Shown: positions 16,092-23,870, numbered from the stretch's first letter. The stretch is 32,063 bases of DNA from CAG-390 sp045543615 (GCA_045543615.1 JAZPXL010000026.1:1-32063), one strand, 5' to 3'. Numbers and translations: made by a program. The notes: generated by a model from the letters alone, not told the origin.

Positions 16092-16631
16092 TTAATAGTT
16101 CTGTGCAAGCTCTCTGAAGTAAGCCTGAGGATGAGCGCAAACGGGGCAAGTAGCAGGTGCCTTAGGACCTACGTGAATGTGGCCACAGTTGGAGCAGTGC
16201 CAGATGCAATCGCCGTCACGGGAGAATACAAGGTCGCCCTCAACGTTGGAGAGGAGCTTGCGATATCTCTCTTCGTGGTGCTTCTCGATCTCAGCTACCT
16301 TCTCAAAAAGGAAAGCGATCTTTGTAAAGCCCTCTTCTCTTGCTACGCGAGCAAACTCAGCGTACATATCTGTCCACTCGTAGTTCTCGCCCTCAGCTGC
16401 TGCAAGAAGATTTTCAGCTGTTGTGGGGATCTCGCCGCCGCAAAGAAGCTTAAACCAGATCTTTGCGTGCTCTTTTTCGTTGTTTGCAGTCTCTTCAAAG
16501 AGGTCAGCTATCTGAACATAGCCCTCTTTTCTTGCCTTGGATGCGAAGTATGTGTACTTGTTTCTTGCCTGGGATTCGCCTGCAAACGCAGTCCAGAGAT
16601 TTTGTTCGGTTCTTGAGCCCTTGAGTTCCAT
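16092..16631 (-). CDS. rbr: rubrerythrin
   Basis: Rubrerythrin reduces hydrogen peroxide in anaerobes. The 179-residue protein has the N-terminal diiron four-helix bundle with repeated Glu and ExxH motifs (NEKEHAKIW; EIEKHHEERY) and a C-terminal rubredoxin-like domain with CSNCG and CPVC, which bind one iron. Length and domain order are those of classical rubrerythrin. GGAGG precedes the ATG. It lies 48 nt downstream of perR with no promoter visible between them, so it is probably co-transcribed with and controlled by PerR. Confidence 0.96.
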   Translation of the reverse strand: MELKGSRTEQNLWTAFAGESQARNKYTYFASKARKEGYVQIADLFEETANNEKEHAKIWFKLLCGGEIPTTAENLLAAAEGENYEWTDMYAEFARVAREEGFTKIAFLFEKVAEIEKHHEERYRKLLSNVEGDLVFSRDGDCIWHCSNCGHIHVGPKAPATCPVCAHPQAYFRELAQNY

Positions 16632-16679
16632 ATTGTTTGTCCTCCAAATATGTAAAAAATTTTTATGTTTCTGAAAAAA

Positions 16680-17060
16680 TCAGTCTGAGTTGTTGTCTGC
16701 CTGTCGGCAGCTTTTGCATATACAATGCGCAGTCAGGAGATATGACGTGATTTGCTCGTCTGCCTGTCTCTCGATCTCGTCAATGACCCGTCCTGCAACG
16801 GGAATGTCCTTGACAAAACCACATTTGTCGCAAATAACGTGCCAATGCTCATCATCGGGCAGATCGTAACGGTCCGGCATTCCCGTGGCTGATAGCCTTA
16901 CAACAAGCCCATCGTCAACAAGGACGCCGAGATTTCTGTATACAGTTCCAAGCGCAATCGACGGCATTGTTTCTCTCGCAGCTTCAAGTATCTGCATAGC
17001 CGTTGGGTGCGAGTGTGAGTGGCGCAAAATGTCAATAATAAGCTGTCTCTGCTTTGTCAT
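16680..17060 (-). CDS. perR: PerR-type Fur-family peroxide-sensing repressor
   Basis: The 126-residue protein has the Fur-family winged helix (GTVYRNL recognition region) and dimerisation domain. Aligned by eye to Bacillus subtilis PerR, the regulatory metal ligands correspond to His18 (HPTA), Asp66 (RYD), His72 and His74 (HWH) and Asp85 (VKD), and the structural zinc Cys to Cys77, Cys80, Cys115 and Cys118. Asp66 and Asp85 favour PerR over Fur or Zur. The protein begins where the second helix of B. subtilis PerR begins, so it lacks about 19 N-terminal residues; GGAGG right before the ATG shows this is the real start. It controls, and is linked to, rubrerythrin, and its own promoter carries a palindrome. 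Confidence 0.9.
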   Translation of the reverse strand: MTKQRQLIIDILRHSHSHPTAMQILEAARETMPSIALGTVYRNLGVLVDDGLVVRLSATGMPDRYDLPDDEHWHVICDKCGFVKDIPVAGRVIDEIERQADEQITSYLLTAHCICKSCRQADNNSD

Positions 17061-17096
17061 CGTCCACCCTCCAATTCTGTTTACATTTCAATCTAT

Positions 17097-17126
17097 TTTA
17101 GGAATTGTTCCTAAATCATTATATCA
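17097..17126 (-). promoter_or_regulatory. perR promoter with 19-bp palindromic operator
   Basis: On the minus strand the extended -10 TGATATAAT covers 17118-17126. Two bases further downstream is the palindrome TTTAGGAA-N3-TTCCTAAA (17097-17115), perfect over both 8-base arms and covering the expected transcription start. Its A/T-rich ends and spacing resemble Fur-family operators, and the position suits autorepression by PerR. The -35 region is poor, as often seen with extended -10 promoters. Confidence 0.75.
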
Positions 17127-17180
17127 AAAGCACATATCATAATCATCAACGATTTAATAACAATTTGTAAACAAAATAAG

Positions 17181-17215
17181 AACAGCCCATCCTTCTATGC
17201 GAAAGATGGGCTGTT
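17181..17215. terminator. terminator after the lipoprotein gene
   Basis: An 11-bp perfect stem (17181-17191 with 17205-17215) with a 13-nt loop lies about 34 bases beyond the lipoprotein stop codon. T-rich sequence follows on both strands, so it may also block antisense transcription from the right. Confidence 0.85.
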
Positions 17216-17248
17216 TTCTTCATTTAATATATATACGCAATATTTGGC

Positions 17249-18757
17249 TTAGCCTGCAACGTATGAAAGAGTGGTGACCTTAACATCCTCGTAATCAATT
17301 CCGAGAGTGTTGGTCATAACAAAATTGTGAACCGCTCCGTCAACAGTAACGTCTACCTCAAGATAAACGCTGATGGAGATTATCTTGCCGTCCTTGTCCG
17401 TTGTGAAGGAGAAGGTCGATGCTCCGGCTTTAGCTGTCGGCTGGGTCTGTGGCGTTACGCCAACGCTCTGAAGCAGTGAGGAGGCGTAGCCGTCAACGGC
17501 CTCGTCCGAAAGGCTGAATGTTATGATAGTCTTATCGTCGACCTTGTCAATTGAGGTGAAGCTCTCAAAGTATCCGGGTGAGAGATAAATGCTGTAAAGT
17601 CCCTGGTAGAGCGTCATATAAATATTGTTTATGTTGACTCCGTTTACAACTGTAACGGGCGCATCATTTATCTTGGAGAGAAGCTTTGAGCCGTCATAGA
17701 AGAGGGTTTCCTTAGTCTTGCTTCCGCTGTTGTCAACGGTTGATACAAAGCTTGCCATTTCATTTACGAAGGCGTATACTGTTTTTCCGTTAGTGGTGGA
17801 GCTTTTGTTGTTGCTTGTGTGAGTGATAATGCTGTCACGGGTGAACATAAGTCTTATGCTTGTGTCAAGCAGAAGCTGATACTCTGAAATCGAATCCTCA
17901 AGCTTGGATACATCAGCAAGCGAGGGAACAAGAAGATAGTTTTCAGGATCGGAAACGCTTGTAACCTTGACGTCTCCGTTTCGCTCAAGATACTCAATCT
18001 TCATATCAAAGCTTGCGTTTGTGGACACACCGTTTATGAAGGACGTTGCGGCAAGGGAGAAATTAACCTCGAAGAGATTGCCGTTTGTGTCAAGCTTTGC
18101 CTCAAATGTACACGAGTCAATGGAGGAGGTGGCTGTGTCAAAGCTCATAAGAGTCAAAAAGGTTTTCTTGCCTTCATCCGTGAGAGACGAGAAGGTGACC
18201 TTGATGGTGTCGCCGTCAACTGCTACTGTTCCGTCCGAAAAACTGGAATAGCCAATTTCCGTATCACTTCCGACTGATAAAGTTATAAAATCATTTCTGG
18301 TGGCGTTTTCCTGATAATAGTCGCCGTGCTTGCCGAACATATAAAGCTTGCCGCCTGCAAGATAATAGGCCGAGGTAAGATTCTCATCAGTGAAAATCTC
18401 ATAGCTTGCGCTATCGCCGTTTACACGTCTCTCGCCCCTCATAGTCTGAGTGTGAGTCTGCCCCTTTGCAGTAGCCTTTACGTTTGCGCTCATCTTCTCG
18501 ACATAGGAGTTATGATCTAACGACTCAGCGTATTCCATAAGCTCTTCGGCCGTCATCTCTGTCGGCTTTTTGGGTGCCGTTGTCGTCTCGTCGGAGAGAG
18601 TTGTTCCGTCCGCAGATGTCGTCTCATCCACAGGGGAGAGAGTTGTGTCATCGGTTGCGCTTGTGTCATCTCCGCCTTCCTGTACACAAGAGGCAAGGGA
18701 GAGGAGCATTATCAGCGCAAGCGTGAATGCGAAAACTTTTAATAGCTTGTTTTTCAT
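17249..18757 (-). CDS. secreted lipoprotein with duplicated beta-rich domain, function unknown
   Basis: A signal peptide with lipobox LASC (Cys24 would carry the lipid) is followed by a Thr/Asp/Ser-rich linker (about 25-65). The rest looks like two related halves. Each has a pattern of the form DxxTIxxTFS, then an FxxxxDxxGxxxxxxxxL... strand series, ending in xYxDVKVTxxSxx (compare about 200-265 with about 405-500). This resembles the LolA/LppX-like folds of Gram-positive lipoproteins such as DUF6612, but no family is assigned with confidence. It is the last gene behind the thymidylate kinase-like gene and the small membrane protein. AAAGGAAA lies before the ATG with long spacing. It likely sits on the outer face of the membrane. 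Confidence 0.8.
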   Translation of the reverse strand: MKNKLLKVFAFTLALIMLLSLASCVQEGGDDTSATDDTTLSPVDETTSADGTTLSDETTTAPKKPTEMTAEELMEYAESLDHNSYVEKMSANVKATAKGQTHTQTMRGERRVNGDSASYEIFTDENLTSAYYLAGGKLYMFGKHGDYYQENATRNDFITLSVGSDTEIGYSSFSDGTVAVDGDTIKVTFSSLTDEGKKTFLTLMSFDTATSSIDSCTFEAKLDTNGNLFEVNFSLAATSFINGVSTNASFDMKIEYLERNGDVKVTSVSDPENYLLVPSLADVSKLEDSISEYQLLLDTSIRLMFTRDSIITHTSNNKSSTTNGKTVYAFVNEMASFVSTVDNSGSKTKETLFYDGSKLLSKINDAPVTVVNGVNINNIYMTLYQGLYSIYLSPGYFESFTSIDKVDDKTIITFSLSDEAVDGYASSLLQSVGVTPQTQPTAKAGASTFSFTTDKDGKIISISVYLEVDVTVDGAVHNFVMTNTLGIDYEDVKVTTLSYVAG

Positions 18758-18804
18758 CGTGAGAGTTTCCTTTCTTTAGTGCTGGGGGGTTGTGGACAGA
18801 ACGC

Positions 18805-19308
18805 TTAATCCTCGCCGTTCTTTTTTGCACCGAGAGATTGCAACAGCTGTACCATCTTTTCATCAGGACAGAAGCGCACACTGCCGCCTCCGTCACGCTC
18901 ATTTGCGCAAAGACGATATACGGGAGAGATGAACAGAGAGGGACGGTAGTCATAGACCTCGCCCTTTGGCATAGCTTTGCCGTTGCTCTCCAAAAAGAGA
19001 GTAGAGCCACCAATTTCGATGCGACAGACGGTTCTGGAGCGTCCACCACGGGTTTCCTTTATTACAAAATCACAATACCCATCGCTATCTCTATCCTCAA
19101 CAATATAAGTATAGCTTGTCATAATAAAGCGAGCACAAAGCATAACAGAGACTATTGCGACAACAAATCCGGCAGCCTGAAGCACGCCCTTGTATACGGG
19201 AAGCAAGCCACCGATTATTACTATCGCAAGAGAAAGCGAGAGCAGAGAGAAGACAAGAAGCTTTGTTTTGCTGTCTCCACTCTTTGGTGAATAAGAATAA
19301 ATTTCCAT
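18805..19308 (-). CDS. unrecognised two-helix membrane protein
   Basis: The 167-residue protein has a polar N-terminus (1-16), two membrane helices (about 17-38 and 42-64) and a soluble C-terminal domain of about 100 residues with VEDRDSDGYCDFVIKE, a predicted beta-rich segment (TLFLESNGKAMPKGEVYDYRPSLFISP) and a charged tail. Both termini are predicted to be cytoplasmic. I do not recognise a family. It starts 6 nt after the thymidylate kinase-like gene and is followed 47 nt later by the lipoprotein gene, so the three are probably one transcript. The start codon has GAGG at a long distance (inside the end of the upstream gene), suggesting translational coupling. Confidence 0.75.
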   Translation of the reverse strand: MEIYSYSPKSGDSKTKLLVFSLLSLSLAIVIIGGLLPVYKGVLQAAGFVVAIVSVMLCARFIMTSYTYIVEDRDSDGYCDFVIKETRGGRSRTVCRIEIGGSTLFLESNGKAMPKGEVYDYRPSLFISPVYRLCANERDGGGSVRFCPDEKMVQLLQSLGAKKNGED

Positions 19309-19314
19309 ACTGTT

Positions 19315-19950
19315 TTATGCCTCAATTCCGAGAATGGAGAACACGGAGGTGCGAATATCCTCTGCAACCTCTTCAATAGAGCGAGTTGCATCAATTACAA
19401 CGATCTTCTCACCCTGAGTGCGCAGGAATTCTATTGCGTCAAGATAATTTTGACGAATGCGCACTTGCTTTTCATCAGCATCGTAGATCTCGCTGTCGGC
19501 TCTCTCGCTTGTGCGTCTCTGCTTTGTAACCTCAGGCGGTACATCAAGGAAGACGAAAAGGTCGGGACGAAGCGACTCAAAGCAGGGGCGATTGAGCTCA
19601 TATACCTGCTCCATAGAAATACGGGACGTCGAGTTATACGCCATATTTGAGAGATAATACCTGTCGCAGACCACGCTTGTTCCCTCATTTAATATAGGAA
19701 GCATAAAATCAATATGCTCAAGTCGGTCTGCAACGTGCAGATATGCCATACTTTCGGGAAGCACCTTGACCCCACCGTGAAGAGCTGAACGAATTATCGC
19801 ACCTGCGATATTGCGCAGATCGGGCTCTCTCTCGTAGATACAGTTTTTAGCTGTTGCTCGGGCGATCGCGGCACGGAGAAGCTCGGTCTGCGTTGTCTTT
19901 CCACAACCGTCACATCCCTCAAATACAATAAAATATCCTCTGTTGCTCAT
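19315..19950 (-). CDS. tmk: thymidylate kinase (dTMP kinase family)
   Basis: The enzyme phosphorylates dTMP to dTDP. The 211-residue protein carries the P-loop EGCDGCGKTT (11-20), the DRYYLSNMAYN motif that contacts the nucleotide and a basic LID (KQRRTSERADSE). The usual REPGGT segment is replaced by EREPDLRNIAG, so it is a divergent member; another nucleoside monophosphate kinase specificity is possible. The start at 19950 is favoured because GGAG lies 7 nt upstream, while the ATG 12 nt further upstream has no binding site. In many Firmicutes tmk lies next to holB; here it leads an operon with two envelope proteins. Confidence 0.85.
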   Translation of the reverse strand: MSNRGYFIVFEGCDGCGKTTQTELLRAAIARATAKNCIYEREPDLRNIAGAIIRSALHGGVKVLPESMAYLHVADRLEHIDFMLPILNEGTSVVCDRYYLSNMAYNSTSRISMEQVYELNRPCFESLRPDLFVFLDVPPEVTKQRRTSERADSEIYDADEKQVRIRQNYLDAIEFLRTQGEKIVVIDATRSIEEVAEDIRTSVFSILGIEA

Positions 19951-19980
19951 AAATAGCTCCATTTTGCATCATTTTTATAT

Positions 19981-20009
19981 ATTATACCATAGTTTTTATA
20001 TAAAATCAA
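19981..20009 (-). promoter_or_regulatory. promoter of the tmk operon
   Basis: On the minus strand TTGATT (20004-20009), a 17-nt spacer and TATAAT (19981-19986) with extended -10 TGG, about 30 nt upstream of the tmk start. Confidence 0.72.
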
Positions 20010-20082
20010 TACCACAAAAACAGCAAACGGTATATTTAATGGTGATTATTTATGATAGAAACTTAAAAAATTATCAGCTTTT

Positions 20083-20125
20083 ATTCATTTTGACTATTGA
20101 CATATACAAATGAATGGTGTATAAT
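20083..20125 (+). promoter_or_regulatory. argG promoter with nested inverted repeats
   Basis: TTGACA (20097-20102) is exactly 17 nt from TATAAT (20120-20125). Two inverted repeats overlap it: ATTCATTT (20083-20090) with AAATGAAT (20108-20115), which brackets the -35 element, and TATACA (20103-20108) with TGTATA (20118-20123) inside the spacer and -10. Half-sites TGAAT and ATTCA are those of arginine-repressor boxes, but the spacing differs from a standard ARG box. A further 6-bp palindrome TGCATA-TT-TATGCA lies at 20148-20161, just before the ribosome binding site. No T-box leader is present. Confidence 0.75.
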
Positions 20126-20179
20126 ATGCACATATTGAAAGAAATTCTGCATATTTATGCATAATAAGGAGATTTTGAA

Positions 20180-21415
20180 ATGAAGGTTCTTGACAAATCC
20201 AAAATTAAAAAAGTAGCTCTTGCGTATTCAGGAGGACTTGATACATCAATAATTATTCCGTGGCTCAAAGAAAACTACAACAACTGCGAGGTTATTGCAG
20301 TATCGGGCAACGTCGGTCAGGCTGACGAGCTTGAGGGACTTGAGGAAAAGGCTATTGCAACGGGAGCGTCCAAGCTCTACGTTCTCGACCTTTGCGACGA
20401 GTATGTTGACAATTATATCATCCCCACAATGAAGGCGGGTGCGATTTACGAAGAATATCTGCTCGGCACATCGCACGCTCGTCCCTGTATAGCTAAGGGA
20501 CTTGTTGAGGTTGCACTTGCTGAGGGCTGTGACGCTATTTGCCACGGCTGTACCGGTAAGGGTAATGACCAGGTTCGTTTTGAGCTTGCTATCAAGCATT
20601 TTGCACCCGATATGCCGATAATTGCTCCTTGGAGAGAGTGGAGCATCAAATCCCGTGAGGAAGAGATCGAATACGCAGAGGCACACGGTATTCCGCTGAA
20701 GATCAGCCGTGAGACAAACTATTCAAAGGACAAGAACCTGTGGCATCTTTCCCACGAGGGACTTGATCTTGAGGATACAGGTAACGAGCCTCAGTATGAA
20801 AAGCCCGGTTTTCTTGAGATGGCACAGTCACCTCTGCTTGCACCCGACAAGCCCACATATATCGAGCTTGACTTTGTACAGGGTATCCCCACAGCTCTCG
20901 ATGGTGTACAGATGAGCGCAAAGGACATCATTCTTGCTCTCAACAAGATCGGTGGCGAGAACGGTATCGGTCTGCTTGACATTGTTGAAAACAGACTTGT
21001 CGGTATGAAATGCCGTGGCGTATACGAAACTCCCGGTGGAGCAATTCTTTACAAGGCGCACAGCGTGCTTGAGAGCATCTGCCTTGATAAGTACACACTC
21101 CACGAAAAGCAGAAGCTCGCTATAACCTTTGGTGAGCTTGTATATAACGGACAGTGGTTCACACCTCTGCGTGAGGCTCTCTCTGCGTTTGTAGATAAGA
21201 CACAGGAGACAGTCACAGGTAAGGTAAGACTCAAGCTCTATAAGGGCAATATGATCAACGCAGGCGTTTGGAGCGACTATTCGCTTTACAGCGAGCAGAT
21301 CGCAACCTTTGGCGAGTCTGATTACGATCAGAGCGACGCCGCAGGCTTTATCAATCTCTACGGTCTTCCCATCACGGTAAAGGCAATAGTTGATAAGGCA
21401 AACGGAGCTAAGTAA
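20180..21415 (+). CDS. argG: argininosuccinate synthase
   Basis: The enzyme joins citrulline and aspartate with ATP in the penultimate step of arginine synthesis. The 411-residue length is standard. The pyrophosphatase-loop SGGLDTS (17-23) binds ATP. Downstream signatures include GCTGKGNDQVRFE and SHEGLDLEDTGNEP, and the C-terminal oligomerisation tail is complete. AAGGAG precedes the ATG at good spacing. It is the first gene of an operon with argH, 55 nt downstream. Confidence 0.97.
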   Translation: MKVLDKSKIKKVALAYSGGLDTSIIIPWLKENYNNCEVIAVSGNVGQADELEGLEEKAIATGASKLYVLDLCDEYVDNYIIPTMKAGAIYEEYLLGTSHARPCIAKGLVEVALAEGCDAICHGCTGKGNDQVRFELAIKHFAPDMPIIAPWREWSIKSREEEIEYAEAHGIPLKISRETNYSKDKNLWHLSHEGLDLEDTGNEPQYEKPGFLEMAQSPLLAPDKPTYIELDFVQGIPTALDGVQMSAKDIILALNKIGGENGIGLLDIVENRLVGMKCRGVYETPGGAILYKAHSVLESICLDKYTLHEKQKLAITFGELVYNGQWFTPLREALSAFVDKTQETVTGKVRLKLYKGNMINAGVWSDYSLYSEQIATFGESDYDQSDAAGFINLYGLPITVKAIVDKANGAK

Positions 21416-21429
21416 GCTCAAACAAAAAA

Positions 21430-21456
21430 ATCCACCCCCACGGGTGAGTGGTGGAT
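21430..21456 (+). other. intercistronic stem-loop between argG and argH
   Basis: ATCCACC (21430-21436) can pair with GGTGGAT (21450-21456), closing a 13-nt loop rich in C and G. No T-tract follows; the argH ribosome binding site (AAAGGAAA) begins just after it. It could be a processing or partial-attenuation element that changes argG/argH ratios. Confidence 0.5.
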
Positions 21457-21470
21457 GAAAGGAAATTTCT

Positions 21471-22844
21471 ATGGCTAAGATGTGGGAGGGAAGAACGTCG
21501 GCCAATACGGACACTTTGGCTGATATGTTCAATTCTTCAATAGCGGTGGACAGCCGTATGTACAAAGAGGATATCGAGGGCAGTATTGCACACGCAGCTA
21601 TGCTTGGAAAGTGTGGAATAATAACACCGTCCGAAGCCGAGATTCTTATTGAAGGACTTGGAGGTATTCTTGATGACATCGAGCGTGGTGCGCTCAAAAT
21701 AGATATGACGGCAGAGGACATCCATATGTTTGTCGAGAGCGTGCTTACAGAGAGAGTGGGCGAGGTCGGCAAAAAGCTGCATACGGCAAGAAGCCGTAAC
21801 GATCAGGTGGCACTTGATATGCGCCTCTATCTTGCAAAAGAGAGTGAGTGCGTAATGGAAAAGATAGGCGCGCTTGCGCTTGCTTTAGCAGACAAGGCGG
21901 CAGAATACAAAACTGCGATAATGCCGGGCTATACGCATCTGCAGAGAGCACAGCCGATAAGCTTTGCGCACCACCTGCTTGCGTATGCTATGATGCTTAC
22001 CCGTGATTACCGAAGATTTGGCGACTCAAAAAAGCGCACACTCGTCTCCCCCATCGGCTCTTGCGCACTTGCAGGAACGACATACAGCACAGACAGATAT
22101 TTTGAGGCAGAGAAGCTTGGTATGAGCGAGATCAGCCTCAACAGCATAGACGGTGTATCCGACCGTGACTTCTGCCTTGAATTTCTCGCAAATTGCTCAA
22201 TTCTTATGACGCATCTGTCGAGATATGCCGAGGAGCTTGTGCTTTGGTCAAGCTGGGAATTTGGCTTTGTGGAGCTTGACGATGCATATACAACAGGCTC
22301 GTCAATTATGCCACAGAAGAAGAATCCCGATATGGCCGAGCTTGTGCGTGGAAAGACGGGCAGAGTAAACGGCGACCTTATGGCGTTGCTTACAACGATG
22401 AAGGGACTCCCCCTTGCGTATAATAAGGATATGCAGGAGGACAAGGAGGCTGTGTTTGACGCACTTGACACAGTAAAGCTCTGTCTTGATATATGCGTGC
22501 CGATGACGGCTACGATGACGGCAAAGACGCAGAATATGAAAGCTGCGGCACAGGGTGGCTTTATAGGTGCAACCGACCTTGCAGATTACCTTGTAGGACG
22601 TGGGCTTCCGTTTAGAACAGCCTATAAGATCTCAGGACAGATAGTCGCAGAGTGCATAAGACAAGGACTTGTGCTTGAGACTTTGCCACTTGACGTTTAT
22701 CGCGGTTATTCGGAGATCATCGACGAGGACGTTTATGACGCCATTGACCTTGAAAAATGCTTGTCTCGCCGTACAAGCGAGGGTGGCCCTGCACTTGATT
22801 CTGTGAATAAGCAGATCGAGTACATCCACAAGCTTTTTAAATAA
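21471..22844 (+). CDS. argH: argininosuccinate lyase
   Basis: The enzyme cleaves argininosuccinate to arginine and fumarate. The 457-residue protein shows the N-terminal WEGRTS start, the TARSRNDQVALDMRLY helix, the HLQRAQPISFAHH segment (general acid/base region) and the fumarase/aspartase-superfamily signature GSSIMPQKKNPD beginning at Gly276, which contains the catalytic serine. Length is normal. It is co-transcribed with argG and ends at a strong terminator. Confidence 0.97.
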   Translation: MAKMWEGRTSANTDTLADMFNSSIAVDSRMYKEDIEGSIAHAAMLGKCGIITPSEAEILIEGLGGILDDIERGALKIDMTAEDIHMFVESVLTERVGEVGKKLHTARSRNDQVALDMRLYLAKESECVMEKIGALALALADKAAEYKTAIMPGYTHLQRAQPISFAHHLLAYAMMLTRDYRRFGDSKKRTLVSPIGSCALAGTTYSTDRYFEAEKLGMSEISLNSIDGVSDRDFCLEFLANCSILMTHLSRYAEELVLWSSWEFGFVELDDAYTTGSSIMPQKKNPDMAELVRGKTGRVNGDLMALLTTMKGLPLAYNKDMQEDKEAVFDALDTVKLCLDICVPMTATMTAKTQNMKAAAQGGFIGATDLADYLVGRGLPFRTAYKISGQIVAECIRQGLVLETLPLDVYRGYSEIIDEDVYDAIDLEKCLSRRTSEGGPALDSVNKQIEYIHKLFK

Positions 22845-22851
22845 CCTATGC

Positions 22852-22897
22852 AAAAAACCGTGCGGAGCTCACCCTTGAGCCAACCGCGCGGTTTTTT
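22852..22897. terminator. bidirectional terminator between argH and the ZIP transporter gene
   Basis: A long stem (22854-22865 with 22884-22895, with a T-G wobble) with an inner GCTCA/TGAGC stem is flanked by six A on the left and six T on the right. It therefore terminates argH and also the convergent transporter gene. Confidence 0.9.
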
Positions 22898-22920
22898 CAT
22901 TAGGATATTTTTTAAATCCG

Positions 22921-23682
22921 TCAACCCAAAGCCACGTCCATCACAAGCATCAGACAGAAGCCGATAAGCAGAGCGTAGGTTGCGCCCCGTTCTGCGCCGT
23001 GGGCGTGAGTTTCGGGAATCATCTCGTCGCTGATGACGTAGAGCATAGTTCCTCCTGCAAATGCAAGCGCAAATGGCAGAACTGCAGTTGATACGGACAC
23101 AGCAAGATAGCCGAGAAGCGTGCCTAAAACCTCAATAAGTCCCGTAGCGGCGGCTATGAGAAATGTTCGGCGAGCACTTATGCCCGAAGCAAGCATAGGG
23201 CCGATGATTACCATACCCTCGGGTATGTTTTGAAGTGCGATGCCGGCAGATATGATAAGTCCGTCGCTGACGTCGCCCGTACCAAAGCCAACGCCTGCGG
23301 CAAGTCCCTCGGGGAGATTGTGAATTGCGATGGCAAGCACGAAGAGCATAACGCTGTTGAGCTTTGAGTTGCCCTCGGGATGCGTTTCGGGATCAATGCC
23401 GCTGAGCTTGTGCAGATGGGGAACGAGACGGTCAAGCAGATTGACAAGCACTGCGCCTGCAAAAATGCCGATAACTGTTATAGGCAGACCTGCAACCCCA
23501 CCACCGTGTTCAACTGACGGAATAATCAGACCGAGAACTGCGGCGGCAAGCATAACACCTGCTGCAAAGGACAGAACGATATCGCTGAAGCGATGTGAGA
23601 TTTTTTTGAATATAAAGCCGAGAATTGCTCCGACGACGGTTGCACCACCAACGCCAAGAGCCGTCAGCAAAACAAGCTGCAT
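22921..23682 (-). CDS. ZIP-family divalent metal transporter (GufA-like)
   Basis: ZIP proteins import or equilibrate divalent metals such as zinc, iron or manganese. The 253-residue protein has about eight membrane helices and the two metal-site motifs: HNLPEG (His121) in one helix and QNIPEG (Gln151) in the next; Gln in the second motif is typical of the GufA branch. A His-rich loop (VPHLHKLSGIDPETHPEG, about 88-105) lies in the usual place between helices 3 and 4. GGAGA precedes the ATG. It is transcribed alone from a strong promoter that carries a palindrome, which suggests metal-responsive control. Confidence 0.92.
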   Translation of the reverse strand: MQLVLLTALGVGGATVVGAILGFIFKKISHRFSDIVLSFAAGVMLAAAVLGLIIPSVEHGGGVAGLPITVIGIFAGAVLVNLLDRLVPHLHKLSGIDPETHPEGNSKLNSVMLFVLAIAIHNLPEGLAAGVGFGTGDVSDGLIISAGIALQNIPEGMVIIGPMLASGISARRTFLIAAATGLIEVLGTLLGYLAVSVSTAVLPFALAFAGGTMLYVISDEMIPETHAHGAERGATYALLIGFCLMLVMDVALG

Positions 23683-23725
23683 TTTTATAGTCTCCGTTTG
23701 TACGTATTCGTCCGTTTTTGTAGGA

Positions 23726-23763
23726 CTGATATTATTATATCAGCAGAAAGCTTGTGCTGTCAA
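23726..23763 (-). promoter_or_regulatory. ZIP transporter promoter with palindrome over the -10
   Basis: On the minus strand TTGACA (23758-23763), an 18-nt spacer and TATAAT (23734-23739) with extended -10 TG. The palindrome CTGATAT-N4-ATATCAG (23726-23743) covers the -10 box completely, so a bound protein would exclude RNA polymerase. A metalloregulator such as a DtxR- or Fur-family protein is the likely ligand by context. Confidence 0.72.
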
Positions 23764-23804
23764 TCACGGCGAGGAAAGTTTTTTTGGTTTTTTTGAAAAA
23801 GCAC

Positions 23805-23833
23805 TTTACAAATGAGCGTTTTTTTGCTATCAT
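23805..23833 (+). promoter_or_regulatory. promoter of the GH2 glycosidase gene
   Basis: TTTACA (23805-23810), a 17-nt spacer and TATCAT (23828-23833) with extended -10 TGC, about 30 nt upstream of the start codon. No carbohydrate-regulator palindrome is evident. Confidence 0.62.
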
Positions 23834-23870
23834 TAAGAGAAAGCAAAAATACTGAAACGAGGTATCAGAT

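Noticed and set aside
20126..20179. T-box or riboswitch before argG
   Set aside because: The leader is only about 50 nt and has no T-box core sequence; only short palindromes are present.
20828..21772. Minus-strand frame of 314 codons across argG and argH
   Set aside because: It is a shadow of two clear enzymes and crosses their intergenic region without promoter or binding site.
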